A stretch of 64,000 nt of DNA. It comes from Bacteroides sp. 51. Its GTDB lineage: Bacteria > Bacteroidota > Bacteroidia > Bacteroidales > Bacteroidaceae. Position numbers and translations under genes: made by a program. Numbering within the stretch: position 1 is the first letter of the stretch; every line of letters starts with the position of its first letter. The stretch lies in assembly GCF_010500965.1 (NCBI RefSeq), contig NZ_QVMI01000011.1:154776-218775 (forward strand). The letters are read 5' to 3'. Below the pieces are notes generated by a model that did not search any database, had not been told where the DNA came from, and saw nothing but the letters and a program-made list of their open reading frames with translations. Below, piece after piece: positions 25,092 to 35,100 of this stretch.

Positions 25092-26789
25092 ATGAAAAGA
25101 AACAATAGATATTTAATTCTCCTTTCGGCAGTGGTTATAACCCTGGCCGGATGTGATAACTTTTTAGATACGAGAATAGATACATTCACCACTCCCGATA
25201 GAGTGGAGACAAGATACAATACTCTATGGGCTTTTGCCAATGCATTTTATGCCCCTTTGCAGTCTGGTTTTAATATAATGGACAATAATTTGTTTGCTTC
25301 AGCATCAGATGAAGCACAGCAGACTGCTGCTGTTTCTAATGCTGCTATTTTCAACAAAGGAACAATCAATGCTAATATTAATCCATTGACCAGTTTATAT
25401 AGCAACTACTATGAAGGTATCCGGGCAGCACATTTCTTCCTGGATTATGCCAAAGATGGTGAAGAATTTCTGGCGCTTAACCGGGATACTTCGGGCATAG
25501 CAAATATTGAAAACCGGATTAATTATGAGAAAGATGTTCGCTCATTAAATTGGTACAGGGCAGAGGCGAAAGTAGCTATGGCCTACTATTATTCCGAACT
25601 GATAAAAATGTACGGAGGTGTGCCGCTGGTTACTACCACGATGGATAAAGACCCGAATAAAGGAGCCATTCCCCGTTCTTCTTATGACGATGTGGTGACT
25701 CATATCGTAGGACTCATCGATTCTCAGTTGGATCACTTGCAAGTGGATTGGGCTACTCACCCTGATAATGTAGCCAGTAGGGCAGGGCGATTTGATAAAG
25801 CAACGGCTCTGGCTATCAAAGCCCGCACGTTGTTATATGCTGCAAGTCCACGCAATAATCCTGCTAATGATAAGGATAAATGGGCAAAAGCCGCACAAGC
25901 AGCTCACGATCTGATTGTGTTTAAGAACTATACTATGCCGGCTAACCGCGATTATTCGGCTTATTTCTCAGGAACAGGAGCTTTGAATAATCCGGAGTCT
26001 ATTTATCTTATTCGTAAAACAGCATCAAATTCATTGGAAAAAGCAAACTATCCTATTTCTACACCAGGAGGTAATAGTGGTGTTACTCCTACCGAGAATC
26101 TGGTATCTGTTTATGAATATGTCGGTCCGGCCGATCCTTCCAATCCATATTTCAACAGAGATCCCCGTCTGGCTGCAACTGTTGTAACGAACGGAAGTAA
26201 GTGGAATAACCGTATCATTGATCAATCTCCCGGAGGAAGCGATGATATGTCGAAAGCCAATACCAGCCGTACGGGATATTACCTGAAGAAATTCATGATT
26301 GATAATCTGAATTTAACGCAAGATGGTACCGCACAGCATTTATGGATAATGTATCGTTATGCTGAAGTCTTATTGAACTATGCTGAAGCCATGAATGAAG
26401 CCTATGGACCCGATGCAAAACCAAGTGGTTTTACACTTTCGGCCAGACAGGCGTTGACTCAGGTGCGCAACAGTGCAAGTACTTCATTGGCTACGATAAC
26501 AACGACCGACCCGAATGAATTCAGGAATGCCGTAAAGCGTGAGCGTCAGGTGGAACTGGCTTTCGAAGACCATCGTTATTGGGATCTTATCCGTTGGAAA
26601 AATGCGGATACGGTGTTGAACAAACCTGTAAGAGGAGTCCGTGTTTCGAAAAATATGAATGATGTGTTTGTTTATCAAGTAGTTGATGTCGCTTCGAGAA
26701 CATTTATGCAGCGCAATTATTATTTGCCGTTCTCACGTGCCGAAGTAGTAAACTCTAACGGTACATTAGTTCAGAATGATGATTATTAA
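25092..26789 (+). CDS. SusD-like surface glycan-binding lipoprotein (second pair)
   Basis: This 565-residue lipoprotein starts at 25092 with a signal ending TLAGC (Cys21) followed by DNFLDTRID. RagB/SusD features include EVLLNYAEAMNEAYG and VKRERQVELAFEDHRYWDLIRWK, and the last third has the usual SusD C-terminal pattern (RNYYLPFSRAEV). It should cap the short SusC encoded immediately upstream. An upstream in-frame codon inside the SusC 3' end is rejected because it would bury the lipobox. It is 21 nt from the DUF1735-like gene. Confidence 0.94.
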   Translation: MKRNNRYLILLSAVVITLAGCDNFLDTRIDTFTTPDRVETRYNTLWAFANAFYAPLQSGFNIMDNNLFASASDEAQQTAAVSNAAIFNKGTINANINPLTSLYSNYYEGIRAAHFFLDYAKDGEEFLALNRDTSGIANIENRINYEKDVRSLNWYRAEAKVAMAYYYSELIKMYGGVPLVTTTMDKDPNKGAIPRSSYDDVVTHIVGLIDSQLDHLQVDWATHPDNVASRAGRFDKATALAIKARTLLYAASPRNNPANDKDKWAKAAQAAHDLIVFKNYTMPANRDYSAYFSGTGALNNPESIYLIRKTASNSLEKANYPISTPGGNSGVTPTENLVSVYEYVGPADPSNPYFNRDPRLAATVVTNGSKWNNRIIDQSPGGSDDMSKANTSRTGYYLKKFMIDNLNLTQDGTAQHLWIMYRYAEVLLNYAEAMNEAYGPDAKPSGFTLSARQALTQVRNSASTSLATITTTDPNEFRNAVKRERQVELAFEDHRYWDLIRWKNADTVLNKPVRGVRVSKNMNDVFVYQVVDVASRTFMQRNYYLPFSRAEVVNSNGTLVQNDDY

Positions 26790-26810
26790 ATCGAATAAAC
26801 TCAAGTTAAT

Positions 26811-27389
26811 ATGAAATTTGCTATATATAATAGATTCATTTTTGCCGTTATGATGTTATGTGCTATCGTAGTGGCAGGTTGCGAAGAGGGTGACGGAGAT
26901 GCCGATTATGGATTTGCTTACGTATATATCCCTCAGGCTACGGCTTCGGGTGGTTTAAATAATCATTATCCTGTGCCGAGTGGCAGTGGCGAGAATACCT
27001 ACAACTTCAAGGTTGAAGGTGGTAAACTTAATATCTATTTAGGAGTGCTGCGTTCCGGTCTTATCTCCGGAGCTTCCGGATTTACGGTAGATGTTGCGGT
27101 GTCATCGACTATGACGGAAGAGGCTGTAACATCTGGCGGGATAAACAATGCGCAGGCTTTACCTTCCGGTCTATACACCCTACCGGACAAGGCTACTGTA
27201 CAAGCAGGAAAAGAAAGTACTTCCTTTTATTTATCTGTTGATATCAATGCGTTAAAAGGCGGTGCTTATGCCGGAAAGAACCTGGTGTTGGCTGTAGAAA
27301 TAGCCAATCCTACCCATTATGAATTGAGTGATGAAAATACATCTGTTGTAGTAGTCATAGATGTGGATGCTGTACTGGATATTATATAA
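26811..27389 (+). CDS. DUF1735-like surface lipoprotein
   Basis: This 192-residue lipoprotein has lipobox VAGC (Cys24) followed by an acidic stretch (EEGDGDAD), a lipoprotein export signal type seen on surface-exposed proteins of this phylum. The rest is one beta-rich domain beginning AYVYIPQATAS and ending LAVEIANPTHYELSDENTS, which resembles DUF1735 of BT_3987-like proteins. Such proteins sit next to SusD and often help to bind glycan. No catalytic residues are apparent. It lies 21 nt before and after its neighbours. The domain match is from memory, and binding of a glycan is inferred. Confidence 0.75.
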   Translation: MKFAIYNRFIFAVMMLCAIVVAGCEEGDGDADYGFAYVYIPQATASGGLNNHYPVPSGSGENTYNFKVEGGKLNIYLGVLRSGLISGASGFTVDVAVSSTMTEEAVTSGGINNAQALPSGLYTLPDKATVQAGKESTSFYLSVDINALKGGAYAGKNLVLAVEIANPTHYELSDENTSVVVVIDVDAVLDII

Positions 27390-27410
27390 GACAATTTAAA
27401 ACGTTTTGAT

Positions 27411-28598
27411 ATGAAAAAAATAGGATTCGGATTAATGACACTGGCACTTATCGGCTTGCTGAGTTGTCAGGATGATGATATCATTAGCTCTGTGGTTGTA
27501 GAAGGTTCTAAACCAACGTCGAGTTTTACCTTTTCACAAGAATTCCTGGCGGTTACGTTTACGAACACCTCTACCGATGCGGAGTCGTATTACTGGAATT
27601 TTGGTGATGGTACTTTCTCTACCGAAAAGTCGCCGGTGCATACCTATGTGGCGTCCGGAAATTACGATGTAACTCTAAAAGTAAACAGTGCTGCCGGTTA
27701 TTGGGATGTGTCTGATAAAGCTTCTTTTTATGTTGCGGGGCAGGCGAAACCGTTCTTTACCTATACTCCGGGATTTGGTCTTAATGTAAACTTCGACGCA
27801 AGCAGTTCTACGAATGTAAAGTCTGCCAGTTGGAATTTTGGTGACGGAAGTGATCCGGTGCAAGGTTTTGTAGTTTCTCATGAATTTCCGGCCAATGGAA
27901 CATACGAAGTGACATTAACCGTAGAAGGTTTAACGGGCGATATTGAGAAGTATAAAGAAGCGATTGTGCTTGTTGGGGATTACAACCTGCTTAAAGGAAG
28001 TGATATGGAAGAATCTGCTGCCGATTACTGGTTCCTGGCGGGTGGAGTTTCGAATCCGTCGAATAATCCGCTTATTTATCGCTTTGGCTATAAAGGTGAC
28101 GGGCCAAGTTTAGGAAGTGGTGGTTGTTTCGTATTTGAACATTATGCGAATGGCTCTGCCGGTCCTCGTTTATTTATCTATCAGCCGGTAAAGGTAGAAG
28201 CAGGTAAGAACTATCTGTTTAGTGCCCATGTGAAGCTCCCGGCAGGAGCAGTAAGCTCGGCCTTACGGTTCTATATCGTAAGAGAGGATCAGCTTGATCC
28301 AAAAGGTGAGCCGATATTTAACAATAATGATAGAATGTACTACGAATTCAGTACCTGGGGCAACTGGGGTAAAGAGAACAATGGAACCGGCACGAACATC
28401 AACAAGTCGTTTGCTTATGACGGGGATCTTACCGCAAGCTTTATCTCTGGTTTAGCCCGCTATTCGGGTGGTACTAACGGAATATATACCGCTACACATA
28501 CCGGAAAAGTTTTTGTAGGTTTCTCTAACTATGTTTCCTGGGCCGATTCCGGAGGCAACTGGTATATTGATGACGTTAAATTTGAACTTCAACCTTGA
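27411..28598 (+). CDS. PKD-domain surface lipoprotein, candidate glycan-binding protein
   Basis: This 395-residue lipoprotein has lipobox LLSC (Cys19) followed by QDDD. Two PKD domains follow at about 35-108 and 112-190, each with the hallmark WNFGDG and a HTY or HEF strand. The C-terminal 200 residues form a beta-sandwich-like region (FIYQPVKVEAGKNYLFSAHVKL, GNWYIDDVKFEL) resembling carbohydrate-binding modules of the CBM4/galactose-binding type. The layout of PKD stalk plus terminal binding domain is typical of surface glycan-binding proteins in PULs. It closes the SusC/D operon and is followed by a paired palindrome. Confidence 0.85.
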   Translation: MKKIGFGLMTLALIGLLSCQDDDIISSVVVEGSKPTSSFTFSQEFLAVTFTNTSTDAESYYWNFGDGTFSTEKSPVHTYVASGNYDVTLKVNSAAGYWDVSDKASFYVAGQAKPFFTYTPGFGLNVNFDASSSTNVKSASWNFGDGSDPVQGFVVSHEFPANGTYEVTLTVEGLTGDIEKYKEAIVLVGDYNLLKGSDMEESAADYWFLAGGVSNPSNNPLIYRFGYKGDGPSLGSGGCFVFEHYANGSAGPRLFIYQPVKVEAGKNYLFSAHVKLPAGAVSSALRFYIVREDQLDPKGEPIFNNNDRMYYEFSTWGNWGKENNGTGTNINKSFAYDGDLTASFISGLARYSGGTNGIYTATHTGKVFVGFSNYVSWADSGGNWYIDDVKFELQP

Positions 28599-28619
28599 TC
28601 ATAAATTTGAGGGTGTCAT

Positions 28620-28719
28620 AAGTTAATACTGTAGGGGCGGTTCGCGAACCGCCCAATACACAGAATACACAGGAAACCATTTTCGGGCGGTTCGCGAACC
28701 GCCCCTACAGTATTAACTT
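28620..28719. repeat. Paired-palindrome element (copy 1), possible terminator
   Basis: Two copies of the 20-bp palindrome GGGCGGTTCGCGAACCGCCC lie at 28635-28654 and 28685-28704. They are part of larger arms (28620-28654 and 28685-28719) that are perfect inverted repeats of each other around a 30-nt spacer. A very similar element with the same spacer lies at 61059-61136, and a single palindrome at 54682. It sits between the PKD gene and the next GH20-like gene and may also end transcription. Confidence 0.85.
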
Positions 28720-28750
28720 TTGATATACCCTCAACTTAATTCTAACCCTA

Positions 28751-29872
28751 ATGAAACATATATTCTTAACCTTTTTATTTATCTGCTTCGTGCAAATGTC
28801 ATTCGCACAGGCAGAACCTGCTAAGACCATTGATGATCGTATTCCGGTACGTGGCCTTGCTATTCCTGTTCCTTCTGTACAGGGATTAGATGCGTTCCTT
28901 CAATTCATTGAGAAAGACTTAGCTCCGGCTCAGTTCAATATGCTTATCCTTCGGGTGGACTGGAACTATGCATATGAGAATCATCCGGAACTCAGAAATC
29001 CTAACCCGCTGACCAAATCGGATGCTAAGAAGATATTAAGTGTTTGCAGAAAGCACAATATAAAAGTCGTTCCCGAAGTAAATTTACTGGGTCATCAATC
29101 CTGGGCAAAGAATACCTTTAAATTATTAAGTGTATATCCTGAATTTGATGAAACCCCACATGTTAAAACCGAGAACTATACCGAGTTTCCCAATCCCGAC
29201 GGTTTGTATTGCAAAAGCTATTGTCCGCTTCATCCCGATGTGCATAAAGTCGTTTTTGCTTTGGTTGATGAATTGATGGATGCTTTTGAAGCCGATTATT
29301 TCCATGCCGGAATGGATGAGGTTTTTTACATCGGCGATGACAACTGTCCGCGTTGCGGTGGCAGAGATAAGGCCGAACTGTTTGCCGGTGAACTCACCAA
29401 GATTCAAAACCATTTGTCACAGAAGAACAGACGACTCATGATCTGGGGTGACCGTCTGATTGACGGTAAAACCACAGGAATCGGTATGTGGGAAGCCAGC
29501 ATGAACCAAACGTACCGGGCCATTGATCTGATCCCCAAAGAAGTCTTTATTTGTGATTGGCATTATAAACGCGCCGACCTGACCAATGTATATTTTGCCA
29601 TGAAAGGCTTTGATGTAGCTTCCTGTTCATGGAATACCCCCGAAGCGGCAGCACAGCAAATCAAAGATATGGTTGATTTTCGCCAACGCTCCGTTCCGGT
29701 GATGGGAAATCGTTTCCAGGGTCTTATTCAAACCGTTTGGGCGGGAGCCGATCGCTTCTTGCCGGTATATTATGATCCCGAAACTGATAAAGTTCAGGAG
29801 AAGGAAAATCCACTAGCTTCCAATGCACGTACATTGAAACGTGTAATGCAGGAATTTGTGAAACTAAAATAG
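28751..29872 (+). CDS. Exported GH20-like hexosaminidase, compact form
   Basis: This 373-residue protein has a signal peptide (MSFAQ near residue 20) and a TIM barrel of GH20 type. The putative catalytic pair is Asp189-Glu190 in YFHAGMDEVFY. Barrel-like segments include IKVVPEVNLLGHQSW and LMIWGDRL. A DNCPRCGG motif just after the active site may form a disulphide or bind metal. It is shorter than most GH20 enzymes and lacks the GH20b domain, so its exact activity (exo-hexosaminidase or other) is uncertain. It is followed 21 nt later by a NagX-like gene, echoing the GH20/NagX pairing of the 9578-16707 operon. Confidence 0.78.
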   Translation: MKHIFLTFLFICFVQMSFAQAEPAKTIDDRIPVRGLAIPVPSVQGLDAFLQFIEKDLAPAQFNMLILRVDWNYAYENHPELRNPNPLTKSDAKKILSVCRKHNIKVVPEVNLLGHQSWAKNTFKLLSVYPEFDETPHVKTENYTEFPNPDGLYCKSYCPLHPDVHKVVFALVDELMDAFEADYFHAGMDEVFYIGDDNCPRCGGRDKAELFAGELTKIQNHLSQKNRRLMIWGDRLIDGKTTGIGMWEASMNQTYRAIDLIPKEVFICDWHYKRADLTNVYFAMKGFDVASCSWNTPEAAAQQIKDMVDFRQRSVPVMGNRFQGLIQTVWAGADRFLPVYYDPETDKVQEKENPLASNARTLKRVMQEFVKLK

Positions 29873-29893
29873 AATTCAGTTTAAAACTACCCT

Positions 29894-31087
29894 ATGAGCA
29901 AACTTGATTTTTCACAACGTAATGTAGGCATTGATGTGCTGCGGGCATTAACCATGTTGTTGATGATCTTTGTCAATGACTTCTGGACGGTGAACGATGT
30001 ACCTCATTGGATGCATCATGCTAAAGGCAATGAAGACTTTCTGGGTCTGGCAGATGTCGTTTTCCCCTGTTTTCTCTTTGTGGTAGGTATGTCTATACCT
30101 TTTGCTATTGAACGGAGATTCAGTAAGGGGTTTCCGGAGATAAGCACCATGCAACATGTATTGGAACGTACGTTCGCCTTGCTGATTATGGGTGTTTTTA
30201 TAGTCAACACCGAATATGGCATATCAAGCGAGGTGGGGATGAGTATGTCTGTCTTCAGGATATTGATGATAGCCGCGTTTTTAATGATCTGGAATGTGTA
30301 TCCAAGAACGGACAAACCAATCCGTTATGTATATACGGCTTTGAAGGTTGTTGGAATGCTGATACTTATTTATCTGGCTTTCATCTTCCGGGATGCGAAA
30401 GACGGAATCTTCCAGGCGCGTTGGTGGGGAATATTAGGCACAATCGGGTGGACGTATCTGGTTTGTGCTTCCATTTACTTGTTTGTCCGCGATAAAATTC
30501 CGCATATATTCTTTATCTGGTTGGCATTCGTGCTATTGTGTATGGTGAAGAGCAGCCAATTGATTCCAAGGGAAAGTGTTATCAATACCTTCCTGGGGAT
30601 ATTATATATCGGTTCCGGTTCGAAGGTCGCTTTTACGATGGGAGGCATATTGTTTTCACTTATTATCGTGAAATATTCGCATGTGGTTACCCGGAAAAAA
30701 GTGTTGTTCATTGTTGCTGTTGTGGCTGTTCTGCTCCTTGCTGCTGCGGTTTCCAATCATTTTTGGATGATATCCAAAGGACGGGGTACGCCTCCGTATG
30801 TTTTCTATTGTTCGGCCATTGCAATCGGTACGTATGGATTGATTCAATGGGCTGTATCTAAAGGAAAGGAATCGTGGTTTAATATCATAAAACCGGCGGG
30901 AACGGCTACCCTTACTTGCTATCTTGTTCCTTATGTGCTTTATAGTATATCCCGGCTTTTGGGTATTGCATTGCCCGATTGGATAAAAGAGGGAGGAATG
31001 GGATTGGTGAAGTGTGCTTGTTTTGCCTTCTTATGCATAGGAATAACCGCCCTGTTGGAACGTTTTAAAATCAAATTGAAAGTTTAA
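29894..31087 (+). CDS. Second NagX-like (DUF5009) membrane acyltransferase
   Basis: This 397-residue inner-membrane protein has about ten spans and the same signature as the one at 10729: GIDVLRALTMLLMIFVND, then HWMHHAKGNEDFLGLADVVFPCFLFVVG. It is clearly divergent from the first copy (different residues throughout), so it is not a recent duplicate. Expected chemistry is transfer of an acetyl or similar acyl group across the membrane to an amino sugar. It lies between a GH20-like enzyme and an orphan lipoprotein, 3 nt before the latter. Confidence 0.78.
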   Translation: MSKLDFSQRNVGIDVLRALTMLLMIFVNDFWTVNDVPHWMHHAKGNEDFLGLADVVFPCFLFVVGMSIPFAIERRFSKGFPEISTMQHVLERTFALLIMGVFIVNTEYGISSEVGMSMSVFRILMIAAFLMIWNVYPRTDKPIRYVYTALKVVGMLILIYLAFIFRDAKDGIFQARWWGILGTIGWTYLVCASIYLFVRDKIPHIFFIWLAFVLLCMVKSSQLIPRESVINTFLGILYIGSGSKVAFTMGGILFSLIIVKYSHVVTRKKVLFIVAVVAVLLLAAAVSNHFWMISKGRGTPPYVFYCSAIAIGTYGLIQWAVSKGKESWFNIIKPAGTATLTCYLVPYVLYSISRLLGIALPDWIKEGGMGLVKCACFAFLCIGITALLERFKIKLKV

Positions 31088-31090
31088 CGT

Positions 31091-32044
31091 ATGAAAACTA
31101 CCCTATCCATTTTCTCAGCATTTTTGTTTAGCATTCTTTTCTCATTTGGCTTTTTTACTTCGTGTAGTTCCTCGGATGATCCGCTACTCGAAGAGTCACC
31201 CATCGTAGACCCACCTCCCGGTGATGACGACGACGATGATGATGAAGATGATCCGAAGCCTAACCCTCCGGCTCCCTGGCCATATCCGAAGTTGATTTCT
31301 TTGTGGAATCATACGGTTGATCTCAACATTACAAATGTTGTTAAAGAGTTGAACTCTAATCTTGTATGGACGAATGATTCACCCTACGCGGGGCAAGCGT
31401 GGGAGAAAACCCACATGTATAAATGTCTTCAGGTTCCGGGAATAGAGTATGTCTTTGGCAAAATCAATAGGGTGGCCTGGGGATGGACACATAAAGGCTC
31501 TGTAGAACATGCACGTTGGGTGGCAGGTTTGGCAAAGGAGCACGCAAAGATTGCCGGTTTATATCTGAATGACTTTTATGATGAGATTGAAGAAGGATAT
31601 CGCACGGAAGATCAGTGGCGGGAGATTATAGCGGCAGCGAAGGAAGTCAACCCCAATCTTCATATTTGGGCTCCTCACTATCCACATCGCAATCAGGGTC
31701 AACATGCATTTGATTTTGATATAGATGGCGTAATTATCAACCTGTGGGGAAATAAACCCGAACAACTTCAGGATTTGGAGAATCAGATAGCGGCTAGTCT
31801 GGAACGCCATCCCAACAGATACGTTGTTGGCGGTTTATATTTGTTCTCCGGAACGGGCGCCAATGAAAGATGGCTCACGGAAAGTGAATTTAAATCCATT
31901 CTGGGACATTATGTGGACCTGATGAATCAAGACAAACTTGTGGGTGTAAGGTTGTTTAGTGCTGAGTTATTCATAGAGCGTCCTGAATATATTACCTGGG
32001 CGAAAGAGATTCTGGAACGGCTGGAAAAACCATCGGACCCGTAA
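31091..32044 (+). CDS. Orphan TIM-barrel-like lipoprotein, candidate glycan-active enzyme
   Basis: This 317-residue lipoprotein has Cys25 (FFTSC) followed by SSSDD, then a proline-rich linker with an acidic run at residues 45-54 (nearly all Asp). This may be a surface-export signal plus stalk. The domain at 65-317 alternates strands and helices like a TIM barrel. GLYLNDFYDEIEEGY (Asp161, Asp164, Glu165) at a strand end could hold catalytic acids, followed by LHIWAPHYPH and GVIINLWG. I do not recognise a numbered glycoside hydrolase family. It is the last gene of the PUL, 3 nt after the NagX-like gene, and converges with the HTCS gene. Confidence 0.7.
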   Translation: MKTTLSIFSAFLFSILFSFGFFTSCSSSDDPLLEESPIVDPPPGDDDDDDDEDDPKPNPPAPWPYPKLISLWNHTVDLNITNVVKELNSNLVWTNDSPYAGQAWEKTHMYKCLQVPGIEYVFGKINRVAWGWTHKGSVEHARWVAGLAKEHAKIAGLYLNDFYDEIEEGYRTEDQWREIIAAAKEVNPNLHIWAPHYPHRNQGQHAFDFDIDGVIINLWGNKPEQLQDLENQIAASLERHPNRYVVGGLYLFSGTGANERWLTESEFKSILGHYVDLMNQDKLVGVRLFSAELFIERPEYITWAKEILERLEKPSDP

Positions 32045-32085
32045 CCTGACGTGTTTCGCTTACGAAGAATAGAGTTGACGATGGG

Positions 32086-32173
32086 CGATCCTATGATATG
32101 ATCCATAGGGTAGTATGATAAGGGTCTTTGGGTAGTATGGTAGCATTGCCAGGGTAGTATGGTAATTATTTAA
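32086..32173. repeat. 22-nt tandem array, four units (GGGTAGTATGG family)
   Basis: GGGTAGTATG(A/G) begins at 32108, 32130 and 32152, exactly 22 nt apart, with a degenerate unit at 32086. The core is the same as in the array at 5857-5988, 26 kb away. It occupies the gap between the converging orphan lipoprotein and HTCS genes, just past both stop codons. Confidence 0.8.
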
Positions 32174-32176
32174 TCA

Positions 32177-35100
32177 TCACCCTTGAAATGTCCTTTTTGC
32201 ATACTCCGTAGCAGTCATTCCCCAAAAGGCTTTGAAGCTTTTACTGAAATAATGCGGGTCGTTATAGCCTACCATATAGGCTATTTCGGCCATCGTATAT
32301 TGCTGTTGCCTGATCAGCTCGGCCGCCCTTCTCATCCTTACATCCCGAATGTACAGGATAGGCGAGAGGCCCGTCAGGGATTTGAGTTTGTGGAAGAAAA
32401 TTGTACGGCTCAGATTGAAATGATCGACAACCGTATCTACATTTAAATCCGGGTTATTCATTTGCTCTTCCATTACTTCACCGAGCTTACTCAGAAATGC
32501 CATATCCTTTTCGGAAAGTTGTGTAGCTTGTTCTTCTTCTTTACTGATATTCTCTATCTTGTTCTGACTATAAAATACCTGTAGTTTCTTTCGTTGAGCC
32601 AACAGATTATCCACCTTCAATTGCAGGTAATGAATGCTGAAAGGCTTGGTGATATAGTCGTCCGCTCCGGTCTGAATGCCAATCAGAACGCTATCCAGAT
32701 CCGACTTGGCCGTCAGTACAATGGCCGGGATATGCGATGTCCGTTCGTCGTGTCTTAACTCCTGTAACATTTGTATACCATCCTTTACCGGCATCATAAT
32801 GTCTGTGATAATGATATCCGGCAAAGTGGCGAATGCTTTTTCAAGTCCCTCGCTTCCATCCCTGGCTTCGGTTATGTGGTATTTATCTTGAAATACTTGT
32901 TTAATAAATATCCGGAGTTCCTGGTTATCTTCGACTATAAGCATACGTAATTCATTCCCGTTGCCGGGTTCTGACTCTGTTTCCTCTTCCGGAGTAATGA
33001 CGATGGGTGCTATGGGATTTCCATTCTTCAAATCATCTACAATATATTCTGTATCAGCTGGATAATGTTCCTTTCCTTTAAGCAGGATAATAGTAAAAGC
33101 ACTACCCTCGCCAATTTTACTCTCTACAGAGATAAGGCCCTGATGCATTTCGGTTAGCTCCTTAGCTAAAGACAAGCCGATGCCCGAACTTGGGCTGTTG
33201 TTCGATTTCTTCTGTATAAAGTTCTCGAAACGGTTGAATATACTTTTCTGCTTCTCTTCCGGAATGCCCACACCCTGATCCGTAACTTTGATGGATACCG
33301 TGTGCTGTGTTTCCGTTACATCAACCTGTATATGCTTATGATCGGGCGTGTATTTGAAAGCATTAGACAACAGATTAAAAATAACCTTTTCTATTTTATC
33401 CTCGTCAATCCATAAATAACAATCAGATGGTCCGGAAGAGAAACGTAGCGTAATATGCCTCTCGCTGGCCAGACCCATAAAATGCTCAACAACCCCTTGT
33501 GCGAAGCGTACAATATCCGTGTACTGAACGCGGAGCCGCATCTTTTGATCCTGTATTTTGCTGAAATCCAGAATCTGTCCGACCAAGCGTTGCATGCGTT
33601 CACTGTTTTTCCTGATCATGCTTAAAGATTCTCTTAATTTCTCCGGCAGTGTCTCGGTATTCAATATAAAATCCAACGGTCCGGTGATGAGCGTTAACGG
33701 GGTGCGTAGTTCATGCGAAACATCGGTAAAGAAGTTCAACTTCAGTTGTGCCAGATACTCTTCATTCCTCACCTTTTGTTTCATGCGGTAGAATACGGTA
33801 TAGATATACATGACCGTCAGGGCAATGATCAATATCAATAGAAACAATAAGAAACTAGCCAAAGGTGTTTCCGAGAACGTAGGCAGTACTTCGATGGATA
33901 AAGTTCTTTCATTGTCAACCCATACCCCTTCACTGTTTGTCGATTTTACACTAAAGATATACTTGCCCGGCGGCAGGTTGGTATAATTTGCCTCATGTCC
34001 CTGATCGGTATAGCGATATGTTTTGTCGAATCCCCGTAGCATATAAGCATAATGCGTATACTCGGTATTCGTCATATTCAGTGCAGAGAACGTTATTCTT
34101 AACGAATGGTTGTTAGGAGGCAATGTCACCTGTTGACTATTGTCTATGCTGGTTGGAAGAATTTCGGGAGTTTCTTTTGGAGTTAGCTCTTCATTATTCA
34201 CCCAGATAGAGGAGAAGAAGATTTGCGGAACAAAGTCTGTTTGATTAATCTTCCCGGGAGTGAAATAAAATATTCCCCTGTTTGTTCCGAAAAGAATCCG
34301 CTCCTTGTCCATGCTTCCTACGCCCTCACTAAAGTGCATATTGAATGCAATATGCTCGCTTGGATACTGGATTTGCTCTTGCGAATGGACAAACTTCACC
34401 AGTCCGCCACCCGTAGCAAGCCATAAATTACCATTACGATCTTCCTCTACTGCATAGATAATATCAGAGATCAGCCCGTTCTCTTGTGTAAACGCTTCGC
34501 ATTGATAGCTTCCCTGGGCTGTCTTTATAATCTCGTTCAGCCCGCCACCATACGTTACAGCATAAATCCGGCCTTTAGAGGTACACTTAATCATGTGTAC
34601 ATCGTTATTGTTCAAACTGTTTACATCTCCCTGCTCCCTATTTATCTGATCGAAAACGATAGTTTCCGGCTCGCGGAAGTTTTCATTGAAATGGAGTATG
34701 CCTGCCGTGGTAGATACCCAGATGTTTCCTACGCTATCTTCTGTGATATGCCTTACTTTATAAAAACGCTGTATGGGATAATTCTTCAATCCGTTTTGGT
34801 GGTTAATGAAATGCAGAGAACCATCCGCTTGCTGCTCAATCAGGTTCAATCCTCCTCCATAGGTCGCTACCCACAACCTTTTCTTACGATCCTGGAAAGT
34901 AAAATAAATATTATTATGACTAATTGAGTGTAGATTGTTTGGATCGTGCGTGTACTGCTCTGTTTTGAAATGGCCGGATGCTGTTTCCACGACTCTGATC
35001 AGGCCTTCGCCTTTGGTAGATATCCAGAATACATCATCCGAGTCTTGCGTAATGGCATACACTTTACCCGCCCTGAATGAATGAAGTAAGTTGAACTGTG

